From: an uncultured Eubacterium sp.
Lineage (GTDB): Bacteria > Bacillota > Clostridia > Lachnospirales > Lachnospiraceae
Assembly (NCBI GenBank): GCA_910583555.1
Contig: CAJTXO010000011.1
Span: 60,859 to 124,858, forward strand
Reading direction: 5' to 3'
Length of the DNA stretch: 64,000 bases
Under the pieces are notes generated by a model that searched no databases, was not told where the DNA came from, and was given only the letters and a program-made list of their open reading frames with translations. Shown here one piece after another: positions 16,404 through 25,396 of this stretch; position 1 is the stretch's first letter; each line of letters begins with the position of its first letter. The position numbers and the translations under genes were made by a program.

Positions 16404-16721
16404 TTATTCTATAAAAAACGTGCGGTAATACTGCTCCAGCCCCTCAAACAGTTCTTCCTTCTCCTGCCGGAGCTGCTTGATCTTCAGATAACTTCCTATT
16501 TCATCATACGTCAGGTCATTTTCCTTTGCCGTCGTTGACAGAAACAGCGTTCCGTCCTCCTCGAACGCCATCGTAAAAACCCCGCCCACATCTTCGGTAA
16601 GCATCACGCTTATGATCTTCAATTCCTCCTGCACCGCGTCCGGCAGGGAAGCATAGACGGGGTTGAGATAAAATTTCTGTTCGTATGCGCTGCATGCACA
16701 AAGAACCTGCTTCTCATCCAT
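16404..16721 (-). CDS. Small conserved protein, function unknown (resembles DUF6145)
   Basis: 105 residues, acidic, with CSAYEQKFYLNPVYASLPD near the N-terminus and TYDEIGSYLKIKQLRQEKEE near the end. No membrane segment or catalytic motif. It starts 5 bases after the citrate synthase stop, so it is in the same operon. The DUF assignment is from memory of Lachnospiraceae proteins and is uncertain. Confidence 0.7.
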   Translation of the reverse strand: MDEKQVLCACSAYEQKFYLNPVYASLPDAVQEELKIISVMLTEDVGGVFTMAFEEDGTLFLSTTAKENDLTYDEIGSYLKIKQLRQEKEELFEGLEQYYRTFFIE

Positions 16722-16726
16722 CCGCC

Positions 16727-18100
16727 CTATTTCCTTTCATGCATCGGTATGTATTCCTTGTGCGGGCATACTGCCTTGTATGCCGGACGTATGATCTTTC
16801 CTGCATTGACAAGTTCCTCCAGACGGTGCGCGCTCCACCCGGCGATACGCCCGATTGCAAAAAGCGGCGTATAAAGTTCCGTCGGCAGACCGAGCATACT
16901 GTAAACCAGGCCGCTGTAAAAATCAATATTCGCACTGACTCCTTTATAAATATGCCGCTCATTCGCGATCACTTCCGGAGCCAGCTGCTCCACTTTCTCA
17001 TACAGCGCATATTCCGCCATCATACCTTTTTCCTCCGACAATTTGCGCACAAACTTGCGGAACGTTTTAGCTCGCGGATCGGAAATTGAGTAGACCGCAT
17101 GGCCCATTCCGTAAATAAGTCCGCATTTATCAAACGCCTGACGATTTAGGAGCGCCGTCAGATACGTGCGGATCTCATCCTCATCTTCCCAGTCATTCAG
17201 CACGTTTTTCATATCTTCAAACATCAGCGATACCTTTTTGTTCGCGCCGCCGTGACGCGGGCCCTTCAGCGAGCCGAGCGCCGCCGAGATCGCGGCGTAC
17301 GTATCGGTGCCGGAAGACGTCACGACATGATCGGTAAATGTAGAGTTATTTCCGCCGCCGTGCTCCGCGTGGAGAACGAGGGCAATATCGAGGATCTTCG
17401 CTTCCAACGGCGTAAACTGGCTGTCCGCCCGCAGCATATGCAGGATATTTTCGGCTGTTGAATACTCCCATTTCGGCGGGTGCAGAAAGAAACTGTTCCC
17501 CTCATGGAAATAATTCGCCGCCTGATAACCGTATACGGCAAACATCGGCAGCAGCGCCACTAGCTCCAGGCACTGGCGCAGTACATTTTCCGTCGAAGTA
17601 TCATCCGCCTTTTCATCGTAAGAATACAAGGTAAGCACACTCCGCCCTAATGTATTCATCAGATCCGAACTCGGCGCCTTCATGATAATGTCGCGCACAA
17701 ATCCTGTCGGCAGGCTCTTACGGTATTCGGCAAGTAGATCCTTTAAATCCTCAAGCTGCCCTTCGGTCGGCAGCTCCCCAAACAACAGGAGATAGACGAC
17801 CTCCTCATATCCAAAACGCTTCTCGTGCAAAAATCCATCTACAATATCCTCTATGTCAATTCCCTGATAAAACAGCTTTCCTTCACATGGAACGAGATCA
17901 TGGTCAACCACCGTATAAGAACGGATTTCAGATACCTCCGTCAATCCGGTCAGAACGCCTTGTCCATTCAGGTCCCTCAGTCCTCGCTTGACCTCATATT
18001 TATCAAATAACGTCGGGTCGATCGTACTGCTGGCCTCACACACCCCTGCCATTTTCCGTATCCAGTCACGTCGATATTCCAAATTCAAGTTACTACCCAT
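16727..18100 (-). CDS. gltA: Citrate synthase
   Basis: 457 residues. Citrate synthase landmarks: FYQGIDIEDIVDGF, LHAEHGGGNNSTFT (first active-site His region), GPRHGGANKKV and IYGMGHAVYSISDPRA (second His). It condenses oxaloacetate and acetyl-CoA. It lies directly downstream of argF (25-base gap). In this setting it may feed 2-oxoglutarate and glutamate synthesis, and so arginine; that link is inference. The organism's full TCA status cannot be judged here. Confidence 0.93.
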   Translation of the reverse strand: MGSNLNLEYRRDWIRKMAGVCEASSTIDPTLFDKYEVKRGLRDLNGQGVLTGLTEVSEIRSYTVVDHDLVPCEGKLFYQGIDIEDIVDGFLHEKRFGYEEVVYLLLFGELPTEGQLEDLKDLLAEYRKSLPTGFVRDIIMKAPSSDLMNTLGRSVLTLYSYDEKADDTSTENVLRQCLELVALLPMFAVYGYQAANYFHEGNSFFLHPPKWEYSTAENILHMLRADSQFTPLEAKILDIALVLHAEHGGGNNSTFTDHVVTSSGTDTYAAISAALGSLKGPRHGGANKKVSLMFEDMKNVLNDWEDEDEIRTYLTALLNRQAFDKCGLIYGMGHAVYSISDPRAKTFRKFVRKLSEEKGMMAEYALYEKVEQLAPEVIANERHIYKGVSANIDFYSGLVYSMLGLPTELYTPLFAIGRIAGWSAHRLEELVNAGKIIRPAYKAVCPHKEYIPMHERK

Positions 18101-18125
18101 ATTGGACCTCCTTTCCTGCTTCCTG

Positions 18126-19109
18126 TCACAATGTCGCCGCCATCACTGCCTTTATCGTATGCATGCGGTTTTCCGCCTCTTCAAATACGATGTCGGCATA
18201 CTTCTCAAATACCTCATCCGTCACTTCCATTTCCGTCAATCCGTATTTTTCATATATATCTTTTCCAATACTCGTTTTCAGATCATGAAAAGCCGGAAGG
18301 CAGTGCATAAATACCGCCGAAGTTTTTGCGTTGTCCATCGCCTTTTTATTAACCTGGTACGGCGACAGCGCGCGGATCCGCTCCTCCCACACTTCGTCCG
18401 GCTCTCCCATCGAAACCCACACATCCGTATAAAGGACGTCCGCGTCTTTCGTTCCCGCCATGACATCTTCTGTCAGCGTAATGGACGCGCCGCTCTCCTT
18501 CGCGTATTCCTCACATTGTGCCACGAGCTCCGCCGCCGGAAAATAACTCTTCGGCGCGCAGGCCACAAAATCCATGCCCATCTTCGCGCAGGCGATCATC
18601 AGAGAATTTCCCATATTATAACGGGCGTCCCCCATATAGACGAGTTTAATTCCTTTCAGCGTACCAAAATGTTCTCGTATGGTGAGCAGATCCGCTAACA
18701 TCTGTGTCGGATGATACTCATTTGTCAATCCGTTCCACACGGGAACCCCTGCGTTTCCCGCCAGTTCCTCTACGATTTCCTGTCCAAATCCGCGGTACTC
18801 GATACCGTCAAACATCCGGCCGAGCACTCTCGCCGTGTCGGCAATACTTTCCTTTTTCCCGATCTGGGATCCTTTCGGGTCAAGGTATGTCACTCCCATC
18901 CCCAGATCGTGCGCCGCGACTTCAAACGAACAACGCGTACGCGTACTCGTTTTTTCAAAAATAAGAGCTACATTTTTTCCTTCCTGATTTCTATGAGCGA
19001 TGCCATTTCTCTTCTTTTCTTTCAAATCGGCAGCCAGATCTAAAAAATATGTAATCTCTTGCGGAGTAAAATCCTTTAACGTCAAAAAACTTCTTCCTTT
19101 TAAGTCCAT
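18126..19109 (-). CDS. argF: Ornithine carbamoyltransferase
   Basis: 327 residues. The carbamoyl-phosphate motif STRTRCSFE, the HPTQMLADL motif and the ornithine-site motif HCLPAFHD identify an OTCase. It makes citrulline from ornithine. It heads a minus-strand run into citrate synthase, coaX and dusB. The arcB alternative (catabolic) cannot be excluded from sequence alone, but no arc genes are nearby. Confidence 0.95.
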   Translation of the reverse strand: MDLKGRSFLTLKDFTPQEITYFLDLAADLKEKKRNGIAHRNQEGKNVALIFEKTSTRTRCSFEVAAHDLGMGVTYLDPKGSQIGKKESIADTARVLGRMFDGIEYRGFGQEIVEELAGNAGVPVWNGLTNEYHPTQMLADLLTIREHFGTLKGIKLVYMGDARYNMGNSLMIACAKMGMDFVACAPKSYFPAAELVAQCEEYAKESGASITLTEDVMAGTKDADVLYTDVWVSMGEPDEVWEERIRALSPYQVNKKAMDNAKTSAVFMHCLPAFHDLKTSIGKDIYEKYGLTEMEVTDEVFEKYADIVFEEAENRMHTIKAVMAATL

Positions 19110-19163
19110 CTCATTTCCTCTTTTCTATTCTTTTTCTGTCGCTTTTGAATACGAAGAAAAGAA

Positions 19164-19206
19164 GATTCCCCAAATCCTCCCATACCAGAAAGCAAATTTG
19201 GGGAAT
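19164..19206 (-). terminator. Terminator of the stomatin/NfeD unit
   Basis: ATTCCCCAAAT (19164-19174) and ATTTGGGGAAT (19196-19206) form an 11-bp stem; the minus strand continues CTTCTTTTCTTC. It lies between the SPFH gene and argF. Confidence 0.7.
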
Positions 19207-19240
19207 GCCTCGTTTTCTATACGCCTGAATCGCTGCAGGA

Positions 19241-20191
19241 TCAATCTTTTACGCTCTCAGCAATCGCTTTCGCAAGTCCCGCTACTCCCTGAATCTCAGA
19301 CGGTATGATGATCTTCGTCGCTTTTCCGTCAGCCGCCTTTTCAAAAGCCTCCAGACTCTTGATCGTAAGCACCTGGCTCGACGGCGCCGCCTCATTCAGA
19401 TAACGGATTCCCTCGGCCGTTGCCCTCTGCACGGCCTCTATTGCCTGCGCGCGGCCTTCCGCCTCGCGGATCGTTGCTTCTTTCTTTGCCTCAGCACGGA
19501 GGATAGCTGCTTCCTTCTCAGCCTCCGCCTCCAAAATAGCCGATTCCTTTTTACCTTCGGCTACCAATACCGTAGATTTCTTCTCTCCCTCGGCACGGAG
19601 GATCGACTCACGCCGTTCACGCTCCGCCTTCATCTGTTTTTCCATCGAATCCTGGATTTCCCTCGGTGGAATGATATTTTTTAATTCCACCCTGTTCACC
19701 TTGATCCCCCACGGATCCGTGGCAATATCCAAACTCGACCTCATATGCGTATTGATCGTTTCACGCGAAGTAAGCGTCTGGTCCAGTTCGAGATCACCGA
19801 TGATATTTCGAAGCGTCGTAGCCGTCAGGTTCTCGATCGCCATGATCGGATTTTCCACACCGTACGTATACAGTTTTGGATCTGTGATCTGGAAAAATAC
19901 GACCGTATCGATCTGCATCGTAACATTATCTTTCGTGATCACAGGCTGCGGCGCAAAATCCATCACCTGCTCCTTTAAATTTACCTTTCTCGCCACGCGG
20001 TCGAGAAACGGCAGCTTAAAATGCACGCCGACAGACCACGTACTCAGATACCCGCCAAGCCGCTCGACGATATACGCATGCGCCTGCGGTACAATGTTGA
20101 TACAGGAAGCAAAAATGATCAGCACGATGACAACAAGAATGATCGCTACCACAACGCCTCCACTTATGCCCACACTGTTTAAATCATCCAT
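19241..20191 (-). CDS. SPFH/stomatin-like membrane scaffold protein (paraslipin, QmcA/YbbK type)
   Basis: 316 residues. One N-terminal membrane segment (about 12-33), then an SPFH/band-7 domain (VPQAHAYIVERLGGYLSTW, VNLKEQVMDFAPQPVITKDN), then an Ala/Glu-rich coiled coil (about 190-250) ending in an oligomerisation region. These proteins organise membrane domains and often pair with NfeD proteins, as here, where the NfeD gene lies 101 bases upstream. Confidence 0.93.
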   Translation of the reverse strand: MDDLNSVGISGGVVVAIILVVIVLIIFASCINIVPQAHAYIVERLGGYLSTWSVGVHFKLPFLDRVARKVNLKEQVMDFAPQPVITKDNVTMQIDTVVFFQITDPKLYTYGVENPIMAIENLTATTLRNIIGDLELDQTLTSRETINTHMRSSLDIATDPWGIKVNRVELKNIIPPREIQDSMEKQMKAERERRESILRAEGEKKSTVLVAEGKKESAILEAEAEKEAAILRAEAKKEATIREAEGRAQAIEAVQRATAEGIRYLNEAAPSSQVLTIKSLEAFEKAADGKATKIIIPSEIQGVAGLAKAIAESVKD

Positions 20192-20292
20192 TTTATTTTA
20201 CCTTTCCTTTCTTCCCGGCCTCCAGCCGGTCTTCACATTATTTATGTCGCTAACCTTGTTACAAAAAACTACCGTCACGCGTCCGCCGTCCT

Positions 20293-20712
20293 TTATTTTA
20301 CGATCAATTTAACGCCTTCCACGGATACCACGGTCACTCTCTCCTGTTCTGGGATCACGCGGCCGCTCTCACTTCTGGCCGTCCAGCTCATCCCATTTAA
20401 CTGCACCTCTCCGGCCGCCATCTCGTTGTCGATCTGTTTTGTAACAACGACCGTTTTACCTACTACCTCATCAATATTCGTCTTTTCCTTGTCCCGATTC
20501 AAATACTTAACAGCAAGCGGACGGAACAATGCCATAGATACAAGGGACAGTACCGCAAACACCAAAAGCTGCAGCCAGAATCCATAGCCCATCCATGCCA
20601 CGATAGCCGCTCCGATGGCGCCTATGCCAAACCATATCGTAGTCAACCCGAGTGAAACGATCTCCATCACGATCATGACGGCAAGAATCACAAGCCAAAT
20701 CACACTGCTCAC
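20293..20712 (-). CDS. NfeD-like membrane protein
   Basis: 139 residues. Two or three N-terminal membrane segments (about 5-70), then a C-terminal OB-fold NfeD domain (DEVVGKTVVVTKQIDNEMAAGEVQLNG). It lacks the serine protease part of long NfeD proteins. It pairs with the downstream SPFH gene, the usual partner. Confidence 0.88.
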   Translation of the reverse strand: MSSVIWLVILAVMIVMEIVSLGLTTIWFGIGAIGAAIVAWMGYGFWLQLLVFAVLSLVSMALFRPLAVKYLNRDKEKTNIDEVVGKTVVVTKQIDNEMAAGEVQLNGMSWTARSESGRVIPEQERVTVVSVEGVKLIVK

Positions 20713-20970
20713 TGGAAACCTCCTTTCTCAAGCCTGCCAAGCAAACACTAAAGTAACATCCGTTTAAGTATACCATAAACAGCCGTATTATGCAAATTTT
20801 TTATTCGCCGCCCGCGACGCCTGCCACGACGCCGCCGTGCATAGTAACACGACGACGCCTTTTATATTTTACGGAAATGGATATGGATTTATGTATCGTT
20901 TCGGCCGGTTGTCGCCAAAACTCCGCTCCGCCGTCCCGCGTTCCTGCCTAAAAAACGCCCACAACGAATC

Positions 20971-21010
20971 AGATCCCAGCCATCTGCCTGTATGCCGATG
21001 GCTGGGATCT
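20971..21010. other. 14-bp perfect hairpin downstream of the kinase gene
   Basis: AGATCCCAGCCATC (20971-20984) and GATGGCTGGGATCT (20997-21010). It lies 62 bases beyond the stop of the minus-strand kinase and may end its transcript, though the U tract on that strand is distant (GCGTTTTTTAGG). The rest of 20713-21071 has no convincing gene. Confidence 0.5.
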
Positions 21011-21071
21011 ATTGGTGTATTGGTCTATTGACCTATTATTTTTTCCGTTACATCCTGACCTTGGAGGAGAG

Positions 21072-21866
21072 TCAACACCTTTTTGTAAATTCTTTTACGC
21101 TGTCACTTTTCGCCTTTAATCTCACACTGTTTTCTTTAAAAACTTCTTCGATAATACGATGTTCCAGTCTCTTTCTTTGTTCCAGATGCCAGATCAGTCC
21201 TTCGATTCCTTCCAGTGCATGCGCCTTTCCACACGGAGAATTTTGCAGATACTCCGTCATCATCTGAAACCACAATTCATTTCCCTGCTCATCTACACGC
21301 TCCTTGCGGATCACATCAACAGCCCCGGGAATATCCTCTACATCCAGATAAATGATCTGAAACGGCCGGTCTGATAAAACATCCCGTAACATCTGATAAA
21401 ACTCTACGATCTGATCCTCCGGCGTCATGAAATAAAGCATCTGATTTACGATGATGTTTTGGAAGATCGAACATTCAAAAATCTGTTTGTCTGCCTCCCA
21501 TTTTTGAAAACGGTTTAAGATCACCTGCTCAAATGATTCTTTATCCCAGTTCCCGTTATATATTTCATATCCCTCCAAGTCTTTGTGAAATCCCGGGATA
21601 TCCGTTAAAATCTGTGAATAGCAGATGATTTTATGGGTTCCTTCTGTCAAAGTCTTCTCCTCTATTTCCGTACGGAGTGACGGATATTTTGCCAGCACAT
21701 CCTGATACTGTTGTTCTGTAACATACGCGCACCACGCCAGTTCCACGGGAGAATAATCCCCTTCCCGAAACACTTTATAATCACTCAATTTTTCTGAAAG
21801 CCTGTTTACAAACGTCGTCTTTCCGGCTCCCTGTAACCCCTCTACAAAAATGCTGTTCTGTTTCAT
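21072..21866 (-). CDS. P-loop kinase-like protein of unknown substrate
   Basis: 264 residues. It begins MKQNSIFVEGLQGAGKTTFV, a Walker A in the arrangement of nucleotide kinases, with IIYLDVEDIPGAVDVIRKER later as a possible lid region. Overall it resembles thymidylate/deoxynucleoside kinase-fold proteins, but no substrate motif is clear. It stands alone on its transcript between the NfeD/SPFH unit and rubrerythrin. Confidence 0.7.
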   Translation of the reverse strand: MKQNSIFVEGLQGAGKTTFVNRLSEKLSDYKVFREGDYSPVELAWCAYVTEQQYQDVLAKYPSLRTEIEEKTLTEGTHKIICYSQILTDIPGFHKDLEGYEIYNGNWDKESFEQVILNRFQKWEADKQIFECSIFQNIIVNQMLYFMTPEDQIVEFYQMLRDVLSDRPFQIIYLDVEDIPGAVDVIRKERVDEQGNELWFQMMTEYLQNSPCGKAHALEGIEGLIWHLEQRKRLEHRIIEEVFKENSVRLKAKSDSVKEFTKRC

Positions 21867-22002
21867 ACGATTTTCCTTTCTGAACGTAAGGAGCGATCAA
21901 GTCTTATTCCGGGTTTTGGAATCAAAAAAATCAGGATACACAGGCCATCGCCCATGTACCCTGAAAATAAACGTAATCGCTAATTTTCAAACCTTTTCGG
22001 AC

Positions 22003-22548
22003 TTATCCAAAATACCTCTTCAGCAAGCCCTCAAACGCTTTTCCATGTCTAGCCTCGTCACGGGCCATCTCATGCACCGTATCATGGATCGCATCCAGAT
22101 TCTGTGCCTTCGCCCGTTTTGCCAAATCAAATTTTCCTGCTGTCGCACCGTTCTCTGCTGCCACGCGCATTTCAAGATTCTTCTTTGTCGAGTCCGTTAC
22201 GACCTCACCGAGGAGCTCCGCAAACTTAGCAGCATGTTCAGCCTCTTCCCATGCAGCCTTTTCCCAGTAAAGACCAATCTCTGGATAACCTTCTCTATGA
22301 GCCACACGGGACATGGCAAGATACATCCCGACTTCCGAACACTCGCCCTCAAAGTTTGCGCGCAGATCCGCTACGATGTCCTCGCTGACTCCTTTAGCCA
22401 CTCCTACTACATGTTCTGCAGCCCATGTCATAGAATCAGCGGCCTGCTCTTTGAACTTCTCCGGTCCTACTCCACACTGCGGGCACTTCTCCGGTGCCGA
22501 ATCTCCCTCGTGAACATATCCACAAACAGTACATACAAACTTTTTCAT
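22003..22548 (-). CDS. rbr: Reverse-order rubrerythrin (rubredoxin domain first)
   Basis: 181 residues from ATG 22548, chosen over ATG 22554 because of spacing from AGGAG. The N-terminal rubredoxin domain has CTVCG and CPQCG; the ferritin-like di-iron domain follows, with E-x-x-H pairs (EAEHAAKF, EMARDEARHGKAF). Such proteins reduce peroxide and oxygen with NADH-derived electrons in clostridia. It lies 65 bases downstream of perR on the same strand and is probably in its regulon. Confidence 0.92.
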   Translation of the reverse strand: MKKFVCTVCGYVHEGDSAPEKCPQCGVGPEKFKEQAADSMTWAAEHVVGVAKGVSEDIVADLRANFEGECSEVGMYLAMSRVAHREGYPEIGLYWEKAAWEEAEHAAKFAELLGEVVTDSTKKNLEMRVAAENGATAGKFDLAKRAKAQNLDAIHDTVHEMARDEARHGKAFEGLLKRYFG

Positions 22549-22613
22549 TGTCATTCTCTCCTTTTTAATATAATATTTTTAGTTCTCCCGATAGAATCTC
22601 GCAAGAACCATAC

Positions 22614-23003
22614 TTACAAACATTTTTTACATAATCCGTAAAAAAATACCTGATGGCTATGAATTTCACCGTCAAAATCTTTTATTTCACTCAAACACTT
22701 ATCATCCATGAGCGAGATCCGCGGCACATCCAAATCCATCACCCGCCCGCAGCCTTTACAGACAAAATGGCTGTGCGGCGTTGTCGTAGCATCAAAATGG
22801 TCTGTCCCATCTCCACAGCTCAGCCTCTGGATCTCCCCGCTTACTGCTAAAAGATTCAGATTTCGATAGACGGTTCCAAGACTAAGTTTCGGATTTTCCT
22901 GCTTTAGACTGGTGTATACCGTCTCAGCTGTCGGATGCTCTTTTGTGGAATGCAGATAGGCAAGTATCGCCTCTCTCTGCCTACTGTATTTCATACCAGC
23001 CAA
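22614..23003 (-). CDS. perR: PerR-type Fur-family peroxide sensor/repressor
   Basis: 129 residues. Winged helix with HPTAETVYTSL and LSLGTVYRNLNLL; a metal site with DGTDHFDATTTPHSHFVC; zinc CxxC pairs CKGC and CKKC. The Asp in the metal site and the adjacent rubrerythrin favour PerR over Fur or Zur. The start is TTG 23003 after GAGGTG; ATG 22994 is the alternative. A Per-like box overlaps its own promoter, suggesting autoregulation. Confidence 0.88.
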   Translation of the reverse strand: MAGMKYSRQREAILAYLHSTKEHPTAETVYTSLKQENPKLSLGTVYRNLNLLAVSGEIQRLSCGDGTDHFDATTTPHSHFVCKGCGRVMDLDVPRISLMDDKCLSEIKDFDGEIHSHQVFFYGLCKKCL

Positions 23004-23032
23004 TCATTTCACCTCATTTAAAATGATAATGA

Positions 23033-23086
23033 TTCTTATTACTTTTTCATAATAACTCACAAATTATTTTTTGTCAACACTTTTTT
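23033..23086 (-). promoter_or_regulatory. perR-rbr promoter with Per/Fur box
   Basis: Minus strand TTGACA (23081-23086), 17 bases, TATTAT (23058-23063). At 23033-23047 the minus strand reads TAAGAATCATTATCA, matching 11 of 14 fixed positions of the Bacillus Per box TTATAAT-N-ATTATAA, placed just past the -10. Confidence 0.75.
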
Positions 23087-23185
23087 TTAATTTTTTCTGC
23101 CATTTTTTTGCCATACACAAACTACTTTTCACCGATGACGAATTTTGTCATAAGCTATACTAAAAAGACTAAAAGGAGTTTTGTC

Positions 23186-23464
23186 ATGAACAACCAATAT
23201 TCAAATTCATGCGGCTGTGAACAGCCGGGCATGTCTCCTGCGCCGATGTCCCGCAAGGATCACAAAAGCCTTGCCATGGCATTTGTTCCGTGGCAGACCT
23301 GGCAGAACGTTATGGATGGCTGCAGCGGATTAAAACATGGTACGATCTTCGAAGACCTCGTTCTTCCATTTGAGGGAACCCGTGCTGCTTGTTCCCCTTG
23401 CGCACGCAATGAAAAAAATCACAACAACTACTATAACAATTATAATAGGAGGGGTATGCGATGA
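23186..23464 (+). CDS. cotJA: Spore coat-associated protein CotJA
   Basis: 92 residues from ATG 23186, which follows AAAAGGAG; the longer frame from 23108 has no ribosome site. LAMAFVPWQTWQNVMDG and GTIFEDLVLPFEG are the CotJA signature. The Asn/Tyr-rich tail (NHNNYYNNYN) is typical of coat proteins. In Bacillus the cotJABC operon is expressed in the mother cell under sigma E. The stop overlaps the cotJB start by four bases. Confidence 0.92.
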   Translation: MNNQYSNSCGCEQPGMSPAPMSRKDHKSLAMAFVPWQTWQNVMDGCSGLKHGTIFEDLVLPFEGTRAACSPCARNEKNHNNYYNNYNRRGMR

Positions 23465-23718
23465 ATCAATCAGACAAAGCACAAATGCTCCGCTACATTC
23501 AGGAGCTCGGGTTCGCCATCGACGACGTTGTCCTCTATCTGGATACCCATCCAACCGATGAAGAAGCATTAAAATACTATGAGAAATACAAGAAAATGAA
23601 TCGGGAAGCGGTAAAAGAATACACGAAGTACTATGGGCCGCTGACAAACGAAAATGTAAATGTCGAAAACTGCTGGTCGTGGGTAGAAGGACCTTGGCCC
23701 TGGGAAGGAGGTTGTTAA
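23461..23718 (+). CDS. cotJB: Spore coat-associated protein CotJB
   Basis: 85 residues. MLRYIQELGFAIDDVVLYLD, then HPTDEEALKYYEKYKK and YGPLTNENV match CotJB. It starts within the cotJA stop (ATGA) and ends 3 bases before cotJC, so all three are coupled. The tail WVEGPWPWEGGC is typical. Confidence 0.92.
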   Translation: MNQSDKAQMLRYIQELGFAIDDVVLYLDTHPTDEEALKYYEKYKKMNREAVKEYTKYYGPLTNENVNVENCWSWVEGPWPWEGGC

Positions 23719-23721
23719 AAT

Positions 23722-23906
23722 ATGTGGAATTATGAAAGAAGATTACAGTATCCCGTAAATATCTCCAGGCCAAACGCCGAGATAGCGAAAGTTATAACAA
23801 GTCAATTTGGAGGGCCCAACGGAGAAGTCGGCGCCGCCATGCGCTACCTTTCCCAGCGCTATTCCAATACCAACCGCAAAGTAGCAGGTGTCCTGACCGA
23901 TATCGG
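23722..23906 (+). pseudogene. cotJC: 5' part of interrupted cotJC (codons 1-62)
   Basis: MWNYERRLQYPVNISRPNAE through YLSQRYS to GVLTDIG is the N-terminus of CotJC, a manganese-catalase-family coat protein. The homology stops exactly at the ACCGATATCGG core; the frame then runs into element sequence (ISVGKLRITSKLVH) and stops at 23952. The break falls inside the family's conserved DIGTEELAH metal-ligand motif. The missing 140 residues are found intact at 28228-28651. As it stands the product is a 76-residue truncation without the active site. Confidence 0.93.
23896..23906 (+). repeat. attL core repeat ACCGATATCGG of the cotJC element
   Basis: The same 11 bases occur in the same orientation at 28217-28227. 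GG (23905-23906) is the likely crossover dinucleotide. On the element side the arm GATATCGGTGGGAAAGTTG follows. Confidence 0.85.
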
Positions 23907-23934
23907 GATATCGGTGGGAAAGTTGCGCATAACG

Positions 23935-25299
23935 TCAAAACTTGTCCATTAATCCCTTTACAATTAAAAAGAGCAATAAAACAGGCAGAACATACGTCAC
24001 GTACATCCGGATCCAGCGCGAAAGTTTTAACCCTTCTCCCGTATTCGCCTCTTCCCGGTACTTTTCAAATCCCCAGCCAAACCGCGTCACACAAAAGAGA
24101 AGATAACAAAGGGAACCGATCGGCAGGATCAGGTTGCTTACCAGAAAATCTTCCAGATCTAAAATCGCGCTGTCTCCTCCCAGCGGATGGAAATCTGACC
24201 ACAGATTATAACCAAACACACACGGAAGAGAGAGAATGATGATGACGACAACATTTACCAGACAGGATTTCTTTCTGCTCCAGCCGAACAGATCCATGCC
24301 ACAGGAAATGATATTTTCAAACACAGCTAATATCGTGGAAAATGCGGCAAACGTCATAAAGACAAAAAACAGCGTTCCCCAAATCCGGCCGCCCGCCATG
24401 CCGTTAAAAATATTGGGGAGCGTGACAAAAATAAGGGATGGTCCCTGATCAGGACTGATCTGAAAGGCAAAGCAGGTAGGAAAAATGATCAGGCCTGATA
24501 TAAGCGCCACAAGCGTATCCAAAATAGCAATATTTACGGACTCTCCCAGAAGACTTCTTTTTTTGTCTATATAACTGCCAAAGATCCCCATGGCACCGAT
24601 ACCCAGACTCAACGTAAAAAAGGCCTGATTCATGGCAGCGATAATTGTCTCCCAAACGCCCACCTCTTTCATTCTCTGAAAGTCCGGAAGCAGATAGAAT
24701 TTCAGTCCCTCGGCGCCGCCCGGCAGCGTACAGCTGTGAACGGCAAGAACAACGATGATCAGAAGAAGCAGGCTCATCATCATCTTCGTGATCCGCTCAA
24801 CTCCTTTTTGCAGCCCACGCGAGCAGATGAAAATACCCGCAGCTACAATAATTACCATCGTAACTGTCAAAACAACCGGGTCAGCAAGCATATTTTGGAA
24901 CATTTCTCCTACCTGTTCCGTACTTTTTCCCTCAAACTTTCCTGTCATCATCTGATAGAAATAGTACAGCATCCATCCTGTTACTGTCGTATAAAACATC
25001 ATCAGAAGGTAATTGCCTGCCATTCCCAGATAACCGTTTATGTGCCATTTCTGCCCCGGTTTTTCCAGTTCCTGAAAGCTCCTGACAATGCTCTTTCTGC
25101 TGGCGCGTCCTACCGCAAATTCCATCGTCATAACAGGCACGCCCATGATGATCAGGAAAAACAGGTAGAAGAGTACAAACACCCCTCCTCCATATAAACC
25201 GGCAATATAGGGAAACCTCCATACGTTTCCAATGCCAATTGCGCAGCCTGCCGACAACAAAATGAATCCCATCCGTGAACCTAATTTTTCTCTCTTCAT
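23935..25299 (-). CDS. Sodium:neurotransmitter-symporter-family (NSS) transporter
   Basis: 454 residues, about 11-12 membrane segments. The NSS signature GCAIGIGNVWRFPYIAGLYG (TM1) and GVPVMTMEFAVGRASR are clear. Family members (LeuT fold) import amino acids with sodium; the substrate is not predictable. It ends 28 bases inside the left edge of the element, so it is cargo. The only good ribosome site, GGAGGAGG (25340-25347), is separated from the ATG by a hairpin. Confidence 0.9.
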   Translation of the reverse strand: MKREKLGSRMGFILLSAGCAIGIGNVWRFPYIAGLYGGGVFVLFYLFFLIIMGVPVMTMEFAVGRASRKSIVRSFQELEKPGQKWHINGYLGMAGNYLLMMFYTTVTGWMLYYFYQMMTGKFEGKSTEQVGEMFQNMLADPVVLTVTMVIIVAAGIFICSRGLQKGVERITKMMMSLLLLIIVVLAVHSCTLPGGAEGLKFYLLPDFQRMKEVGVWETIIAAMNQAFFTLSLGIGAMGIFGSYIDKKRSLLGESVNIAILDTLVALISGLIIFPTCFAFQISPDQGPSLIFVTLPNIFNGMAGGRIWGTLFFVFMTFAAFSTILAVFENIISCGMDLFGWSRKKSCLVNVVVIIILSLPCVFGYNLWSDFHPLGGDSAILDLEDFLVSNLILPIGSLCYLLFCVTRFGWGFEKYREEANTGEGLKLSRWIRMYVTYVLPVLLLFLIVKGLMDKF

Positions 25300-25310
25300 T
25301 TACTCATAAG

Positions 25311-25335
25311 AGCTGCCGCAGATGAAACGGCAGCT
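25311..25335 (-). other. Hairpin between ribosome site and start of the NSS gene
   Basis: AGCTGCCG (25311-25318) and CGGCAGCT (25328-25335) flank a 9-base loop. On the minus strand it lies between GGAGGAGG and the ATG at 25299, about 40 bases apart; folding would bring them to normal spacing. Confidence 0.4.
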
Positions 25336-25396
25336 GTTTCCTCCTCCAAAATTTAAAAATGATCTCTCTCAGTATAGCACGAATACCAGACAAAAT

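Noticed and set aside
23108..23185. N-terminal extension of cotJA
   Set aside because: No ribosome site; the internal ATG 23186 has AAAAGGAG and matches the family start.
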